From assembly GCA_001919865.1 (NCBI GenBank), contig MNIR01000078.1, positions 1 to 36,534 of the forward strand: a stretch of DNA of 36,534 bases, written 5' to 3'. Source of the stretch: Gemmatimonadetes bacterium 13_1_20CM_4_69_16. GTDB taxonomy: Bacteria > Gemmatimonadota > Gemmatimonadetes > Gemmatimonadales > GWC2-71-9. This document shows, one piece after another, positions 24,071 through 31,964 of this stretch; the first letter of the stretch is position 1; each line of letters begins with the position of its first letter. The notes beneath the pieces were generated by a model. That model searched no databases. It was not told the origin of the DNA and was given only the letters and a program-made list of their open reading frames with translations. Position numbers and translations under genes: made by a program.

Positions 24071-24771
24071 TCTTTGGAGTACAGCAGCACGCCGCAGGCC
24101 TCGCAGCCCTCGATCGTGACGCCGCGCTGGATGAGCGCGCGGCGCTGGGTCGGGACCGCCGTGAAGCAGTGGCCGCACGCGTCCGCATGCAGCGGGTAGA
24201 GCGCGAGCGGCGCCTTGCCGCGGCGGATGCGCTCGTAGCGCGCCAGCATCGCGCCGCTCACGCGGCCAGCCGCCTCCTCGCGCTCGACCACGGCGCGCTC
24301 CCGCTCGCCGACGATCTGCTCGCGCCGCCCGGCGAGGGCCTCCCGCGCCGCCGCCTGGCGCGCGCGTAATTCCTCGAGTGCCCGCTCGGCCTCGGCCGCC
24401 CGGCGCTCCGACTCGGTCACCGCGTCGCCCGAGCGCATGAACTCCGCCTCTTCCTTCGCCAGCACCGAGCGCGCCAAATCGAGCTCGGCCATGAGAGTGG
24501 ATGCTTCCTTCGCGCCCCGCACCCACTCGAGCCGTTGCCGCCGCTGCTCCTGCATGGTGCGGTAGTTGGCGATCTTCCCCTCCAGCTCCTCGCGCCGGTC
24601 CGATGCGGCCTGAATCGCGGCCTGCGCCGTCGCGAGCGCCCGCTCCGCCACCGCCTGCGCCTCGTCCAGCGCCTGGAGCTCGGGGTGGAGCGCCGCCAGC
24701 GCCTCGTCGGTCGCCGTTACGGCCTGGTCCTTCTCTTGCAGCGCCAGCAACGCCTCAAGTTCCGGGTGCAC
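24067..24771 (-). CDS. Coiled-coil protein with C-terminal C4 zinc ribbon (DUF164 / zf-RING_7 type)
   Basis: A 234-aa protein: two long Ala/Glu/Arg-rich coiled-coil helices (about residues 1-180) and a C-terminal zinc ribbon with CGHC (about 201) and CEAC (about 225). This arrangement is that of the conserved bacterial zf-RING_7 family, whose biochemical role is poorly defined; the helical part resembles a nucleic-acid-binding hairpin. The start is a GTG at 24771 within the dnaG 3' end (17-bp overlap) and its stop overlaps recJ, which suggests a link to DNA replication or repair by context only. Confidence 0.85.
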   Translation of the reverse strand: MHPELEALLALQEKDQAVTATDEALAALHPELQALDEAQAVAERALATAQAAIQAASDRREELEGKIANYRTMQEQRRQRLEWVRGAKEASTLMAELDLARSVLAKEEAEFMRSGDAVTESERRAAEAERALEELRARQAAAREALAGRREQIVGERERAVVEREEAAGRVSGAMLARYERIRRGKAPLALYPLHADACGHCFTAVPTQRRALIQRGVTIEGCEACGVLLYSKE

Positions 24772-26539
24772 CTCGCCTCCTCATGGCGATCTTGTAACGC
24801 GGATATCGTTTGCGGAGCTCGTCGAACACGCGGCGCTTCTCCGCGATCAGCGCCGCCTGTCCGTCGGGGCTTTCGAACGGCAGACGGCGGTCGAGGTCCT
24901 CGAGCTGCCGCTGCAGCCGCCGGGCCTCGATCCAGTTCACCGCCCGCTCGTACAGCGCGTTGGGATCCCGGTCGTCCAGCCCTTCGGCCTTGAGCTCCTC
25001 GTAGGCGCGCGCGGAGGTCTCGCTGAGCGAGAGCACCGCGTCGTCGGCGATCGCCTCGAACACCTCGCGGTAGGGGACGAACTCGAATTCCTCGGCGTCG
25101 ACGGCGTCGACTACGCGAGCCTTCCACGGGTCACCCTCTAACATCAGGAGCAGCAGGGCCTTCTCGGCGGAGGCCGGCAGGCCGGGCGCTGGGAGCTGGG
25201 AGCGGTTCCCACCGGCGGCCACCGTCGCGGGCCGCGCCGTCGGGTACGGCTCCCCGCTGTCTACGCCGGCGAGTGCCACCTCGCGCTCCAAGACATCCTT
25301 CCGCACGCCCGCCACCTCGGCGGCGCGGGATATGTACAGCTCCCGCGTGATGGGGTCCGCCGCCGCGCGGATGGTGGGCAGCAGGCGATCGAGCGCGCGT
25401 CGCCGCCCCGGGAGCGTGGCGAAGAAGCCCTTGCGGTCGAGGATCTGGATCTTTCGCTCGAACACGTCCACGGCGTCCTTGAGAATCGTTTCGAGGCCCG
25501 CGGCACCGCGCTGTCGCACGAGGGTGTCGGGGTCCTCGCCCGGCGGGAGTGTGGCGACGCTCACGCGCAGCCGCTCGCGTAACAGCTCGTCCCCAGCGCG
25601 GAACGTCGCACGCAGGCCGGCCTCGTCGGAGTCGTACAGCAGGACCGCGTGCGCGGCGTGACGCTTGACGAGCTGAGCCTGGTCGGCCGTGAGCCCGGTG
25701 CCGAGCGGCGCCACCACCTCTTCCACGCCCGCGAGCGAGAGCCGCAGCACGTCGAAGTAGCCTTCCACCACGATGGCGCGGTCCGCCTTGCGCATGGCGT
25801 GCTTCGCCACGTGCAGGTTGTAAAGCAGCTTCCCCTTGTGGAAGATCGGAGTGTCGGGGGAGTTGAGATACTTGGGTTCTCCGTCGCCCAGAATGCGGCC
25901 GCCGAATCCCACGACGCGGGCGCGCTGGTCGTGGATCGGGAACAGCAGTCGGCCGCGGAACCGCGGCAGCAGCGAGCCGTCCTCCCGTTTAACCACGAGG
26001 CCCGCCTCGAGCAACCCGTCGTCACGCACCCCCAAGCCTTTCATCGCATCGAGGAACGCGGTTCCCCTGGGCGCGTAGCCCAGCCCCAGGGGCAGCACCG
26101 TTTCCAGGTCGAGCTGCCGCGACCCGAGGTACTGCCGCGCCCCCTCCGCTTCGGGGCTCTCGCTCAGCTGGCGGGCGAACCAGTCCGCGGCGGTCGCCAC
26201 GACGCTGTAGAGCGGTTCATGGGGATCGGGGCCGGACGGCCCGCGCTCGGGGATCGTGATGCCGACCCGGCGGGCCACCTCGCGCACCGCGGTGGGATAG
26301 TCCATCCCCAGCCGTTTCATGAAGAAGGTGAACACGTCGCCCGCCTCGTGGCACACGAAGCAGTAGAACATCCCCTTCCTCGGGATGACGGCGAAGTTGC
26401 GGTGCGTGCCGCCGTGGAACGGGCAAGGCCCGCGGAAGTCGGCGCCGGTGCGCTTGAGCTCCACTTGCTCACCGATGATGCCCACGAGGTCCGCGGCCTC
26501 GCGCACTTGCTCGATCACGTCGTCGGGGATCAGGCTCAC
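24755..26539 (-). CDS. dnaG: DNA primase
   Basis: A 594-aa DnaG that makes RNA primers at the fork. The CHC2 zinc finger reads GPCPFHGGTHRNF then YCFVCHEAGD (Cys-x2-His, Cys-x2-Cys, 17 apart), with HRNF replacing the common TPSF. The TOPRIM domain shows AIVVEGYFDVLRLSL and LLYDSDEAGLRA. A C-terminal helicase-binding domain follows a linker. That linker (region GNRSQLPAPGLPA) is encoded by three heptamer units. GTG start at 26539 overlaps the stop of the Smr frame of mutS2 (GTGA). Confidence 0.96.
   Translation of the reverse strand: MSLIPDDVIEQVREAADLVGIIGEQVELKRTGADFRGPCPFHGGTHRNFAVIPRKGMFYCFVCHEAGDVFTFFMKRLGMDYPTAVREVARRVGITIPERGPSGPDPHEPLYSVVATAADWFARQLSESPEAEGARQYLGSRQLDLETVLPLGLGYAPRGTAFLDAMKGLGVRDDGLLEAGLVVKREDGSLLPRFRGRLLFPIHDQRARVVGFGGRILGDGEPKYLNSPDTPIFHKGKLLYNLHVAKHAMRKADRAIVVEGYFDVLRLSLAGVEEVVAPLGTGLTADQAQLVKRHAAHAVLLYDSDEAGLRATFRAGDELLRERLRVSVATLPPGEDPDTLVRQRGAAGLETILKDAVDVFERKIQILDRKGFFATLPGRRRALDRLLPTIRAAADPITRELYISRAAEVAGVRKDVLEREVALAGVDSGEPYPTARPATVAAGGNRSQLPAPGLPASAEKALLLLMLEGDPWKARVVDAVDAEEFEFVPYREVFEAIADDAVLSLSETSARAYEELKAEGLDDRDPNALYERAVNWIEARRLQRQLEDLDRRLPFESPDGQAALIAEKRRVFDELRKRYPRYKIAMRRRGAPGT
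25184..25204. repeat. Three heptamer units (GGGAGCT type) inside dnaG
   Basis: GGGCGCT, GGGAGCT, GGGAGCG on the plus strand, 21 bp, in the linker before the primase C-terminal domain. Being 21 bp the insertion keeps frame, as in pta. Confidence 0.55.
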
Positions 26540-26862
26540 GCGGTGAGCTCCGCGATCGTCACGCCGTGGCCGCCCTGGTTGGGGGGCGCGAACCCGAAGC
26601 GCTGGACGCGCCGGTCGGCCGAGAGGATGTCGTGCACCAGCTGGCGCAGGGCGCCGGTGCCCTTCCCGTGGATGACGCGCAGGTAGGGGAGATCCGCGAG
26701 CACGGCGTCATCCAGCGCCTTGACGAGCTGGGCTTCTGCTTCGTCGACTCGCAGCCCGCGCAGTGAGATCTCGGCGGTGGCAACGGCGGCGGTCGGGTGG
26801 TCGGCCGGTCGGGGGATGTGCGACGGTTTGCCGCGGGCCCGCTTCGCGCGCGGTCGCTTCGT
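26536..26862 (-). pseudogene. mutS2: Smr domain of mutS2 in a different frame (frameshifted 3' part)
   Basis: Read in the +1 frame relative to the mutS2 ATPase, this stretch encodes TAEISLRGLRVDEAEAQLV, then YLRVIHGKGTGALRQLVHDI and GGHGVTIAELTA, a complete Smr endonuclease domain with the HGKGTGALR motif. It has no start codon or ribosome-binding site of its own, and a TAG at 26863-26865 closes this frame upstream. Its stop overlaps dnaG (GTGA), exactly as expected for the true end of mutS2. So the intact gene must have crossed from one frame to the other between about 26862 and 26708. Confidence 0.82.
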
Positions 26863-28690
26863 CTACGGCCGCGCGGGCCCGCCCGAGTGCCTCTTCAACC
26901 TTGCGCCGCGCTTCGAGCAGGTACGCACGGGTCTGCTCCCGCGCCTCGCGCTCGAGCGTCTGGGCGCGCGCTTTCACCTCGCGCTCCCGTTGCGCGACCT
27001 GGTCCGCGCGCGCATCGACCCGCGTCGCATCTTCGCGCAGCGCCGCGTCGCGTGTGGCCAGCTCCTGCTCCCGCGCCTCGAGCTCCCGCGCGCGCGCTTC
27101 CACCGCGGCGAGCAGCGCGTCGAGCGCGCGCTCGGCCTCGGGCACGGCGCGCTCTGCCAAGGCGAGCACCTCGGGAGCGATCCCCAGGCGGCGCGCGATG
27201 GCGAGGCCGTACGAGCGGCCGGGGACGCCCTTCAGCAGTCGATACGTCGGGGTCAGCGTCTCGGCCTCGAACTGGAGCGACGCGTTGACGATGCCCACCG
27301 TCTCGGCGGCGAGCTGCTTGAGCGCGCCGAGGTGCGTGGTCGCGAGCGTCACGACGCCGCGGCGGGTGAGCGTGCGCAGCACCGCGCTGGCGAGCGCTCC
27401 CCCTTCCGCCGGGTCGGTGCCGCTCCCGATCTCGTCCAGCAGCACGAGCGAACCGGGCCCCGCGTGCTCGAGCAAGTCGCGCAGCGCGGCGACGTGGGCC
27501 GAGAAGGTGGACAGGCTGGCCGCGATCGACTGGCGATCGCCGATGTCAGCGAAGACGGCGTCGAACACCGGCAGTGCCGATTGGGGGCCGAGCGGCGGGA
27601 TGACCCCGCTCTGCGCCATCAGGCAGATGAGTCCCACCGCCTTGATGAGCACCGTCTTGCCACCGGTGTTGGGCCCGGAGACGAGGATGGTGAGCTCGTC
27701 GGGGGCGAGCACCAGGTCGAATGGCACGACGACCGCGTCGCCTCCGACGAGCAACGGGTGCCGGCCGTTCCGGATCGCCATCGACCCGTCGCCGATCTCG
27801 GGAACGAACCCGTTCACTTCCACGGCGTAACGCGCCCGGGCGCACAGGTCGTCGAAGGCGATGCACATCTCCCACGCGGCGGCCACACTGTCGCGGTGCG
27901 GGCGCAGCAGATCGGTCAGCTCGCGCAGCACGCGCAGCACCTCGCGCTGCTCGTCGGCCTCGGCGGCGCGCAGCGCGTTGCCGAGCTCGATCACCTCGGG
28001 CGGCTCGACAAACGCAGTGGACCGGGTCGCCGACTCGTCGTGCACGATCCCGCCGACCCGCGCGCGCGCGGTCGAGCGGATCGGGATCACGTAGCGGCCG
28101 CCCCGCAGCGTGACGGTTGCGTCGGGGGCGCGGTCGGTCGGATCCAGCGCGGCGAGCATCGCCTCCAGCTTCGCCACGAGTCGCTGGCGCGCTTCCCGCA
28201 CGCCGCTGCGCGCGCGGGCGAGCGCGCGCGACGCCGAGTCGAGCAGCACTCCCTCGGCGTCCACGGCGGTAGTGAGGCGTTGCTCGAGCTCCTTGGGCGG
28301 CGGGTCGACCCGCAACGCGGCCGTGCGGGGGGCATCGCCGGCGAGCCGAGCCAGCTCCGCCGCGGTGACGCGGCAGGCGGCGAGCGCCCGGGCGAGCGTC
28401 GCGAACTGGAGGCCTTCGAGCGCGCTGCCGGGCACCGCCAGCAACTCGAGCGCCGGCGCGATGTCGGGGACGGGCTCGGCGCGAATGGCGTCGTCGTGGA
28501 GCAGCAGCGCGGCGAGCTCGGCGACCTGCGCCAGCGCCGCCCGGATCACCTCGGGGTCGCTGGCCGGAGCGCGGGCACGCACCCGTGCGGCGCCGAGTGG
28601 CCCGGCGGCGTGCGCCGCCACCCGCTCGAGCGCGGCAGGGAATTCCAGTGTGTCCAGCACGGAGGAGGCGACCCCTCCCGCGACGCTCAT
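26708..28690 (-). CDS. mutS2: MutS2 ATPase, frameshifted before the Smr domain
   Basis: The 660-codon frame encodes the MutS2 core: helical lever region, ILVSGPNTGGKTVLIKAVGL (Walker A), SLSTFSAHVAALRDLL, LVLLDEIGSGTDPAEGGALA (Walker B), ATTHLGALKQLA and a long coiled coil. After about residue 609 the translation turns to Arg/Pro-rich nonsense, while the Smr domain continues in the +1 frame. Joining the two parts gives about 717 aa, some 60-80 short of usual MutS2, and no KOW/SH3-like segment is visible between coiled coil and Smr. MutS2 suppresses recombination and rescues collided ribosomes. Whether this is a real mutation, programmed shift or assembly error is open. ATG at 28690 overlaps yqeY. 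Confidence 0.9.
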   Translation of the reverse strand: MSVAGGVASSVLDTLEFPAALERVAAHAAGPLGAARVRARAPASDPEVIRAALAQVAELAALLLHDDAIRAEPVPDIAPALELLAVPGSALEGLQFATLARALAACRVTAAELARLAGDAPRTAALRVDPPPKELEQRLTTAVDAEGVLLDSASRALARARSGVREARQRLVAKLEAMLAALDPTDRAPDATVTLRGGRYVIPIRSTARARVGGIVHDESATRSTAFVEPPEVIELGNALRAAEADEQREVLRVLRELTDLLRPHRDSVAAAWEMCIAFDDLCARARYAVEVNGFVPEIGDGSMAIRNGRHPLLVGGDAVVVPFDLVLAPDELTILVSGPNTGGKTVLIKAVGLICLMAQSGVIPPLGPQSALPVFDAVFADIGDRQSIAASLSTFSAHVAALRDLLEHAGPGSLVLLDEIGSGTDPAEGGALASAVLRTLTRRGVVTLATTHLGALKQLAAETVGIVNASLQFEAETLTPTYRLLKGVPGRSYGLAIARRLGIAPEVLALAERAVPEAERALDALLAAVEARARELEAREQELATRDAALREDATRVDARADQVAQREREVKARAQTLEREAREQTRAYLLEARRKVEEALGRARAAVDEATAREAGPRQTVAHPPTGRPPDRRRCHRRDLTARAASRRSRSPARQGAG

Positions 28691-29130
28691 ACGCTCGCCG
28701 CCAGCTCCTCGCGGGCGATCTGATTCACCAGCTTGCCGTCCGCCCGGCCTTTGAATTTGGGCATCACCTGCCCCATCAGTTTCCCCAGGTCCTTGGCTCC
28801 CCCGGCGATGGCCTCTCGCACCGCGCGTCGGATTTCCTCCGGATCGACGGCTGCCGGGAGGAACTCCTCGAGCATCTTCACTTCGGCGAGCTCGCGGTCG
28901 GCGAGCTCCTGCCGGGCGCCGGCGACGTACTGCTCCGCGGCCTCGCGGCGCCGCTTGATGCCGCGGCGCAGCACTTCGACCGCCTCGTCGTCAGAGGCGG
29001 GATGGTGAAGCTCGAGTTCGCGGTTCTTGAGGTCTGCGAGGATGGTGGAGAGGAGAAGGGTGCGCGCCTGATCGCGTCGTTTCCGGGCTTCGTTCATCGC
29101 GGCGCGCAGCCGCTCGGGCACACCGGCCAC
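28687..29130 (-). CDS. yqeY: GatB/YqeY domain protein
   Basis: A 147-aa all-helical protein: RLRAAMNEARKRRDQARTLL, STILADLKNRELEL, LAEVKMLEEFLPAAVDPEEI and KDLGKLMGQVMPKFKGRADG, the standard YqeY signature related to the tail of GatB. Its exact role is not settled. The GTG at 29130 starts 2 nt after the rpsU stop and gives MAGVPERLRAAM. The rpsU-yqeY-(mutS2/dnaG) neighbourhood is common. Confidence 0.93.
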   Translation of the reverse strand: MAGVPERLRAAMNEARKRRDQARTLLLSTILADLKNRELELHHPASDDEAVEVLRRGIKRRREAAEQYVAGARQELADRELAEVKMLEEFLPAAVDPEEIRRAVREAIAGGAKDLGKLMGQVMPKFKGRADGKLVNQIAREELAASV

Positions 29131-29132
29131 GG

Positions 29133-29321
29133 TCAAACCAGCCGCGGGCGCCGGTTCTTGCGGCGCGCGGCGTTCATCTTGCGCTTCTTTCGTTCGCTGG
29201 GCCTCTCGTAATGACGGTGTTTGCGCAGGTCGGAGAGGATGCCCGCCTTCTCGCACTGCTTCTTGAAGCGCCTCAGAGCGCGCTCGAAATTCGCGTCATC
29301 ATGAATGATGACTTCCGGCAT
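29133..29321 (-). CDS. rpsU: 30S ribosomal protein S21
   Basis: A 62-aa basic protein [20 protein letters not shown], then [20 protein letters not shown], typical of S21, which aids initiation on the 30S platform. The ATG at 29321 was chosen because it gives the canonical N-terminus; a longer frame starts 19 codons upstream but is not S21-like. The 67-bp gap to the HIT gene is the only gap above 60 bp in the window without a heptamer array. Confidence 0.95.
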   Translation of the reverse strand: MPEVIIHDDANFERALRRFKKQCEKAGILSDLRKHRHYERPSERKKRKMNAARRKNRRPRLV

Positions 29322-29388
29322 GGCCGTCGCTAACTGTGATGGAGACACAAACTTAGCTGCCCATGAGTGGCTGTGCAACCCCGTGACG

Positions 29389-29733
29389 TCATCCCGGCGG
29401 CCAGGTCATCGGCCGCCCGCCCAACAGGTGGAGGTGCAGATGAAATACCGTCTGGCCCCCGTCGGGGTTGGTGTTCATCACCACTCGGTAGCCCCGCTCG
29501 GCGACGCCGGCGTCGCGCGCCACATCGCGCGCGAACCCGAGCAGCCGCCCGAGCAGCTGCGGGTCCTTGGCGTCGTTGAGTGACGCGACGTGGTGCGTGG
29601 GGATCACGAGCAGGTGCGTCGGTGCCTGGGGATTCACGTCTTTGAAAGCGAGCATCCCGTCGCCTCGCCGCACCACGGTGGCCGGGATCTCGCCCGCCAC
29701 GATCTTGCAGAAGATACACCCGGCCGCGCTCAC
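29389..29733 (-). CDS. HIT-family (histidine triad) nucleotide-binding protein
   Basis: A 114-aa HIT protein: [16 protein letters not shown] (with Cys-x2-Cys), [37 protein letters not shown], where HLHLH is the histidine triad. Hint-type enzymes hydrolyse purine phosphoramidates such as aminoacyl-AMP. The GTG at 29733 overlaps the dnaJ stop (GTGA) and is preferred over an upstream in-frame ATG located inside dnaJ. Confidence 0.94.
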   Translation of the reverse strand: MSAAGCIFCKIVAGEIPATVVRRGDGMLAFKDVNPQAPTHLLVIPTHHVASLNDAKDPQLLGRLLGFARDVARDAGVAERGYRVVMNTNPDGGQTVFHLHLHLLGGRPMTWPPG

Positions 29734-30899
29734 CGGCTCCCGAACGCCTGGCGGAGCTGCTCCCACAGCTTGCGACCGACGCGGCCCTCACCTGGGGGCG
29801 CGCCTTCGACCTTCGCGAGCTGCTCGAGCGCCGCGCGCTGCTCCGGCGTGAGCTTGCCTGGTGTCCAGACGTGTACGCGCACGTGCACGTCGCCGCGGCC
29901 CCCTTCGCCGAGCCGCGGCAGCCCCTTCCCTTTCACGCGGTAGATCGTGCCCGTCTGGGTTCCCGGCTGGATCTTGAGCGTCGAGTTGCCGTACGGCGTG
30001 GGGACCTCGACCTCGGCGCCGAGTGCCGCCTGCGCGAACGAGACGGGGAGATCGTACACCAGATCGTCGCCGTGGCGTTCGAAGCGCGGGTCTTCCGCGA
30101 TCTCGAGCACCGCGATCAGATCACCCGGCGGGCCGTTGCGGGAGCCGGGCACACCCTGGCCGCGCATCGTGAGGTAGTGATGCTCCTGGACGCCAGCGGG
30201 GACGTCGATCTGGATCGTCTTTTCGGCGCGCACGCGCCCGTCGCCCTGACATTTGGGACAGGGGTGACGGATCACGCTGCCCTCGCCCGCGCAGCTGGGG
30301 CACGGCGAGACCGACACGAACTGCCCGAACATCGAGCGCGCGGCGCGCCGCACCTCGCCGGTCCCGCCACACGTCTCGCAGGAGACGGGGTGCGACGCCG
30401 CCTCCGCCCCGGTTCCGCCGCACGCGGTGCAGCGGTCCAGGGTGCGCAACCGCATGGTCTTGGTGGTGCCGCGCGCCACCTCGTCGAGCGTGAGCTCCAG
30501 CGTGACCTTCAGGTCCTGCCCCCGGTGGCGCTCGCGGCGGGCCCCCTCGCCGCCGCCGAAGAAGGCGTCGAACCCGCCCAGCCCGCCGAAGTCGCGCATG
30601 AAGATGTTGAGCGCCTCGGAGAGATCGAAATGCGCGAAGCCGAACCCCCCTCCGCCGGCGCCGCCGCGCACGCCCGCCACACCGTAGCGATCGTAGGCGG
30701 CGCGCTTCTCGGGATCGCGCAGCACCTCGTACGCTTCCGTGATCTGCTTGAATTTCTCTTCGGCGGCCGCCTTCTCCCCGGCGGCGACGCGGTCCGGGTG
30801 GTGCTGCATGGCGAGGCGACGGTAGGCCTTCTTGATGTCCGCTTCGCCCGCATCCCGCGCCACGCCCAGAAGGGCGTAGTAGTCGGTCCCGCGACTCAC
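29730..30899 (-). CDS. dnaJ: Chaperone DnaJ
   Basis: A 389-aa type I Hsp40. J domain (residues 1-70) with QHHPDRVAAGEKAAAEEKF; a Gly/Phe-rich stretch; four zinc-binding repeats CTACGGTG, CETCGGTG, CPSCAGEG and CPKCQGDG; then the substrate-binding domains (DLIAVLEIAEDPRFERHGDD) and dimerisation end. It stimulates DnaK and delivers substrates. GTG start at 30899 overlaps hrcA (GTGA). No grpE or dnaK is adjacent, unlike the common hrcA-grpE-dnaK-dnaJ order. Confidence 0.96.
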   Translation of the reverse strand: MSRGTDYYALLGVARDAGEADIKKAYRRLAMQHHPDRVAAGEKAAAEEKFKQITEAYEVLRDPEKRAAYDRYGVAGVRGGAGGGGFGFAHFDLSEALNIFMRDFGGLGGFDAFFGGGEGARRERHRGQDLKVTLELTLDEVARGTTKTMRLRTLDRCTACGGTGAEAASHPVSCETCGGTGEVRRAARSMFGQFVSVSPCPSCAGEGSVIRHPCPKCQGDGRVRAEKTIQIDVPAGVQEHHYLTMRGQGVPGSRNGPPGDLIAVLEIAEDPRFERHGDDLVYDLPVSFAQAALGAEVEVPTPYGNSTLKIQPGTQTGTIYRVKGKGLPRLGEGGRGDVHVRVHVWTPGKLTPEQRAALEQLAKVEGAPPGEGRVGRKLWEQLRQAFGSR

Positions 30900-31936
30900 T
30901 CGAGCAGCTCGCCCACGAGGCGGCTGGTGTGGTCCACCAGCGCCACGATCTTGTCGTACGGCATCCGGGTCGGTCCGAGCACGCCGATCACCCCCGACAG
31001 CGCGCCCATCCGATAAGAGGCGGTGACGAGCGTGAACGGCGAGAGTCGGGAATCCTGGTGCTCGCTCCCGATGGTAATCGTGAGGCCGTGCCCCAGCTGC
31101 CGGGCGAGGGCCTCCCGCAGCACATCGCGCCGCTCCGTGACCTCGAGCAAGCCTTGCAGTCGCTCCTGCGTGGCGAACTCGGGCTGGCCCGCGAGCAGCT
31201 GCGCGCTGCCGAGCACCACGCCGGCAGCCGCGGCGCTCGTCGTCGCCACATCGAACAGTTCGTCGGCTTCCTGGACGAAGATGTTGAGCAGCTCGCTCGA
31301 GCCGGAATCGCCGGCGGCGTCCCGCAGCCGATCCGAGAGCGTGCCCCTGATGTCGCGCAGCGTTAGCCCAGCCAGCCGCTCGTTCAGGACCACCGCGACG
31401 TGCGCGACCGCCTCGGCCGCCATCTGCGACGGCACCTCGACGAAGATGGTGCGTACGACCCCACTCTTGAGCGTCAGGACGAGCAGCAGCCGCTCCCCCG
31501 ACACCTGCAGCAGCTCCAGCCGCTCGAGCAACGCTTCGTCGAGCGACGGGCTGACGGCGACCCCCAGCTCCTTGGTGAGCACGCCCAGCACCTGCGCCGC
31601 CCGCTCGAGAATCCGGTCCACCGCGGTGCGTTCGCCCGTCAGCTCCTCACGGATCTGGTCCGACTCCGACGGCGGCACCTGCGACAGGTGCATGAGCGAG
31701 TCCACGTAGACGCGGTACGCCAGGTCGGTGGGAATGCGACCCGCGGAGGTATGGGGATGGTACAGGTAGCCCTTCTCTTCCAGGTCGCTCATGGTGTTGC
31801 GGATCGTGGCGGCCGAGAGCAACATGCCGAACCGCTTGGACACAGTCCGACTCCCCGCCGGTTCGGCGGTCTGGACGTAGGTCTCGATGACGGCCTCGAG
31901 AACCTGCCGCTCGCGCTCGGTCAGAGATGTCGCCAT
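30896..31936 (-). CDS. hrcA: Heat-inducible transcription repressor HrcA
   Basis: A 346-aa HrcA: winged-helix start SLTERERQVLEAVIETYVQT, then SAATIRNTMSDLEEKGYL and HPHTSAGRIPTDLAYRVYVD, and the C-terminal region with VLGPTRMPYDKIVALVDHTS. It represses chaperone genes through CIRCE operators. The ATG at 31936 gives the usual N-terminus and has AGAGG 9 nt upstream; a TTG nine codons earlier would also be in frame. Only a shortened palindrome is found upstream instead of a full CIRCE. Confidence 0.95.
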   Translation of the reverse strand: MATSLTERERQVLEAVIETYVQTAEPAGSRTVSKRFGMLLSAATIRNTMSDLEEKGYLYHPHTSAGRIPTDLAYRVYVDSLMHLSQVPPSESDQIREELTGERTAVDRILERAAQVLGVLTKELGVAVSPSLDEALLERLELLQVSGERLLLVLTLKSGVVRTIFVEVPSQMAAEAVAHVAVVLNERLAGLTLRDIRGTLSDRLRDAAGDSGSSELLNIFVQEADELFDVATTSAAAAGVVLGSAQLLAGQPEFATQERLQGLLEVTERRDVLREALARQLGHGLTITIGSEHQDSRLSPFTLVTASYRMGALSGVIGVLGPTRMPYDKIVALVDHTSRLVGELLE

Positions 31937-31949
31937 GTTACCCAACCTC

Positions 31950-31960
31950 TTAGCTGCTAA
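31950..31960. promoter_or_regulatory. Short palindrome before hrcA (possible relic of a CIRCE element)
   Basis: TTAGCTGCTAA is an 11-bp perfect inverted repeat 14 nt before the hrcA start. The half sites TTAGC/GCTAA equal the outer ends of CIRCE (TTAGCACTC-N9-GAGTGCTAA), but the inner part and spacer are missing. It may be a coincidence or a reduced site; binding by HrcA is unproven. Confidence 0.25.
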
Positions 31961-31964
31961 CAAT

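Noticed and set aside
26720-28723. A long open frame of over 660 codons on the plus strand opposite mutS2, and similar long plus-strand frames opposite dxs, recJ and dprA
   Set aside because: They are Arg/Gly/His-rich, match no family, and mirror well-conserved genes; at this G+C content such antisense frames are expected.
29322-29388. Promoter for rpsU (TTGCAC, 17 nt, TAAGTT on the minus strand)
   Set aside because: Only three of six bases match each consensus box; too weak to annotate.
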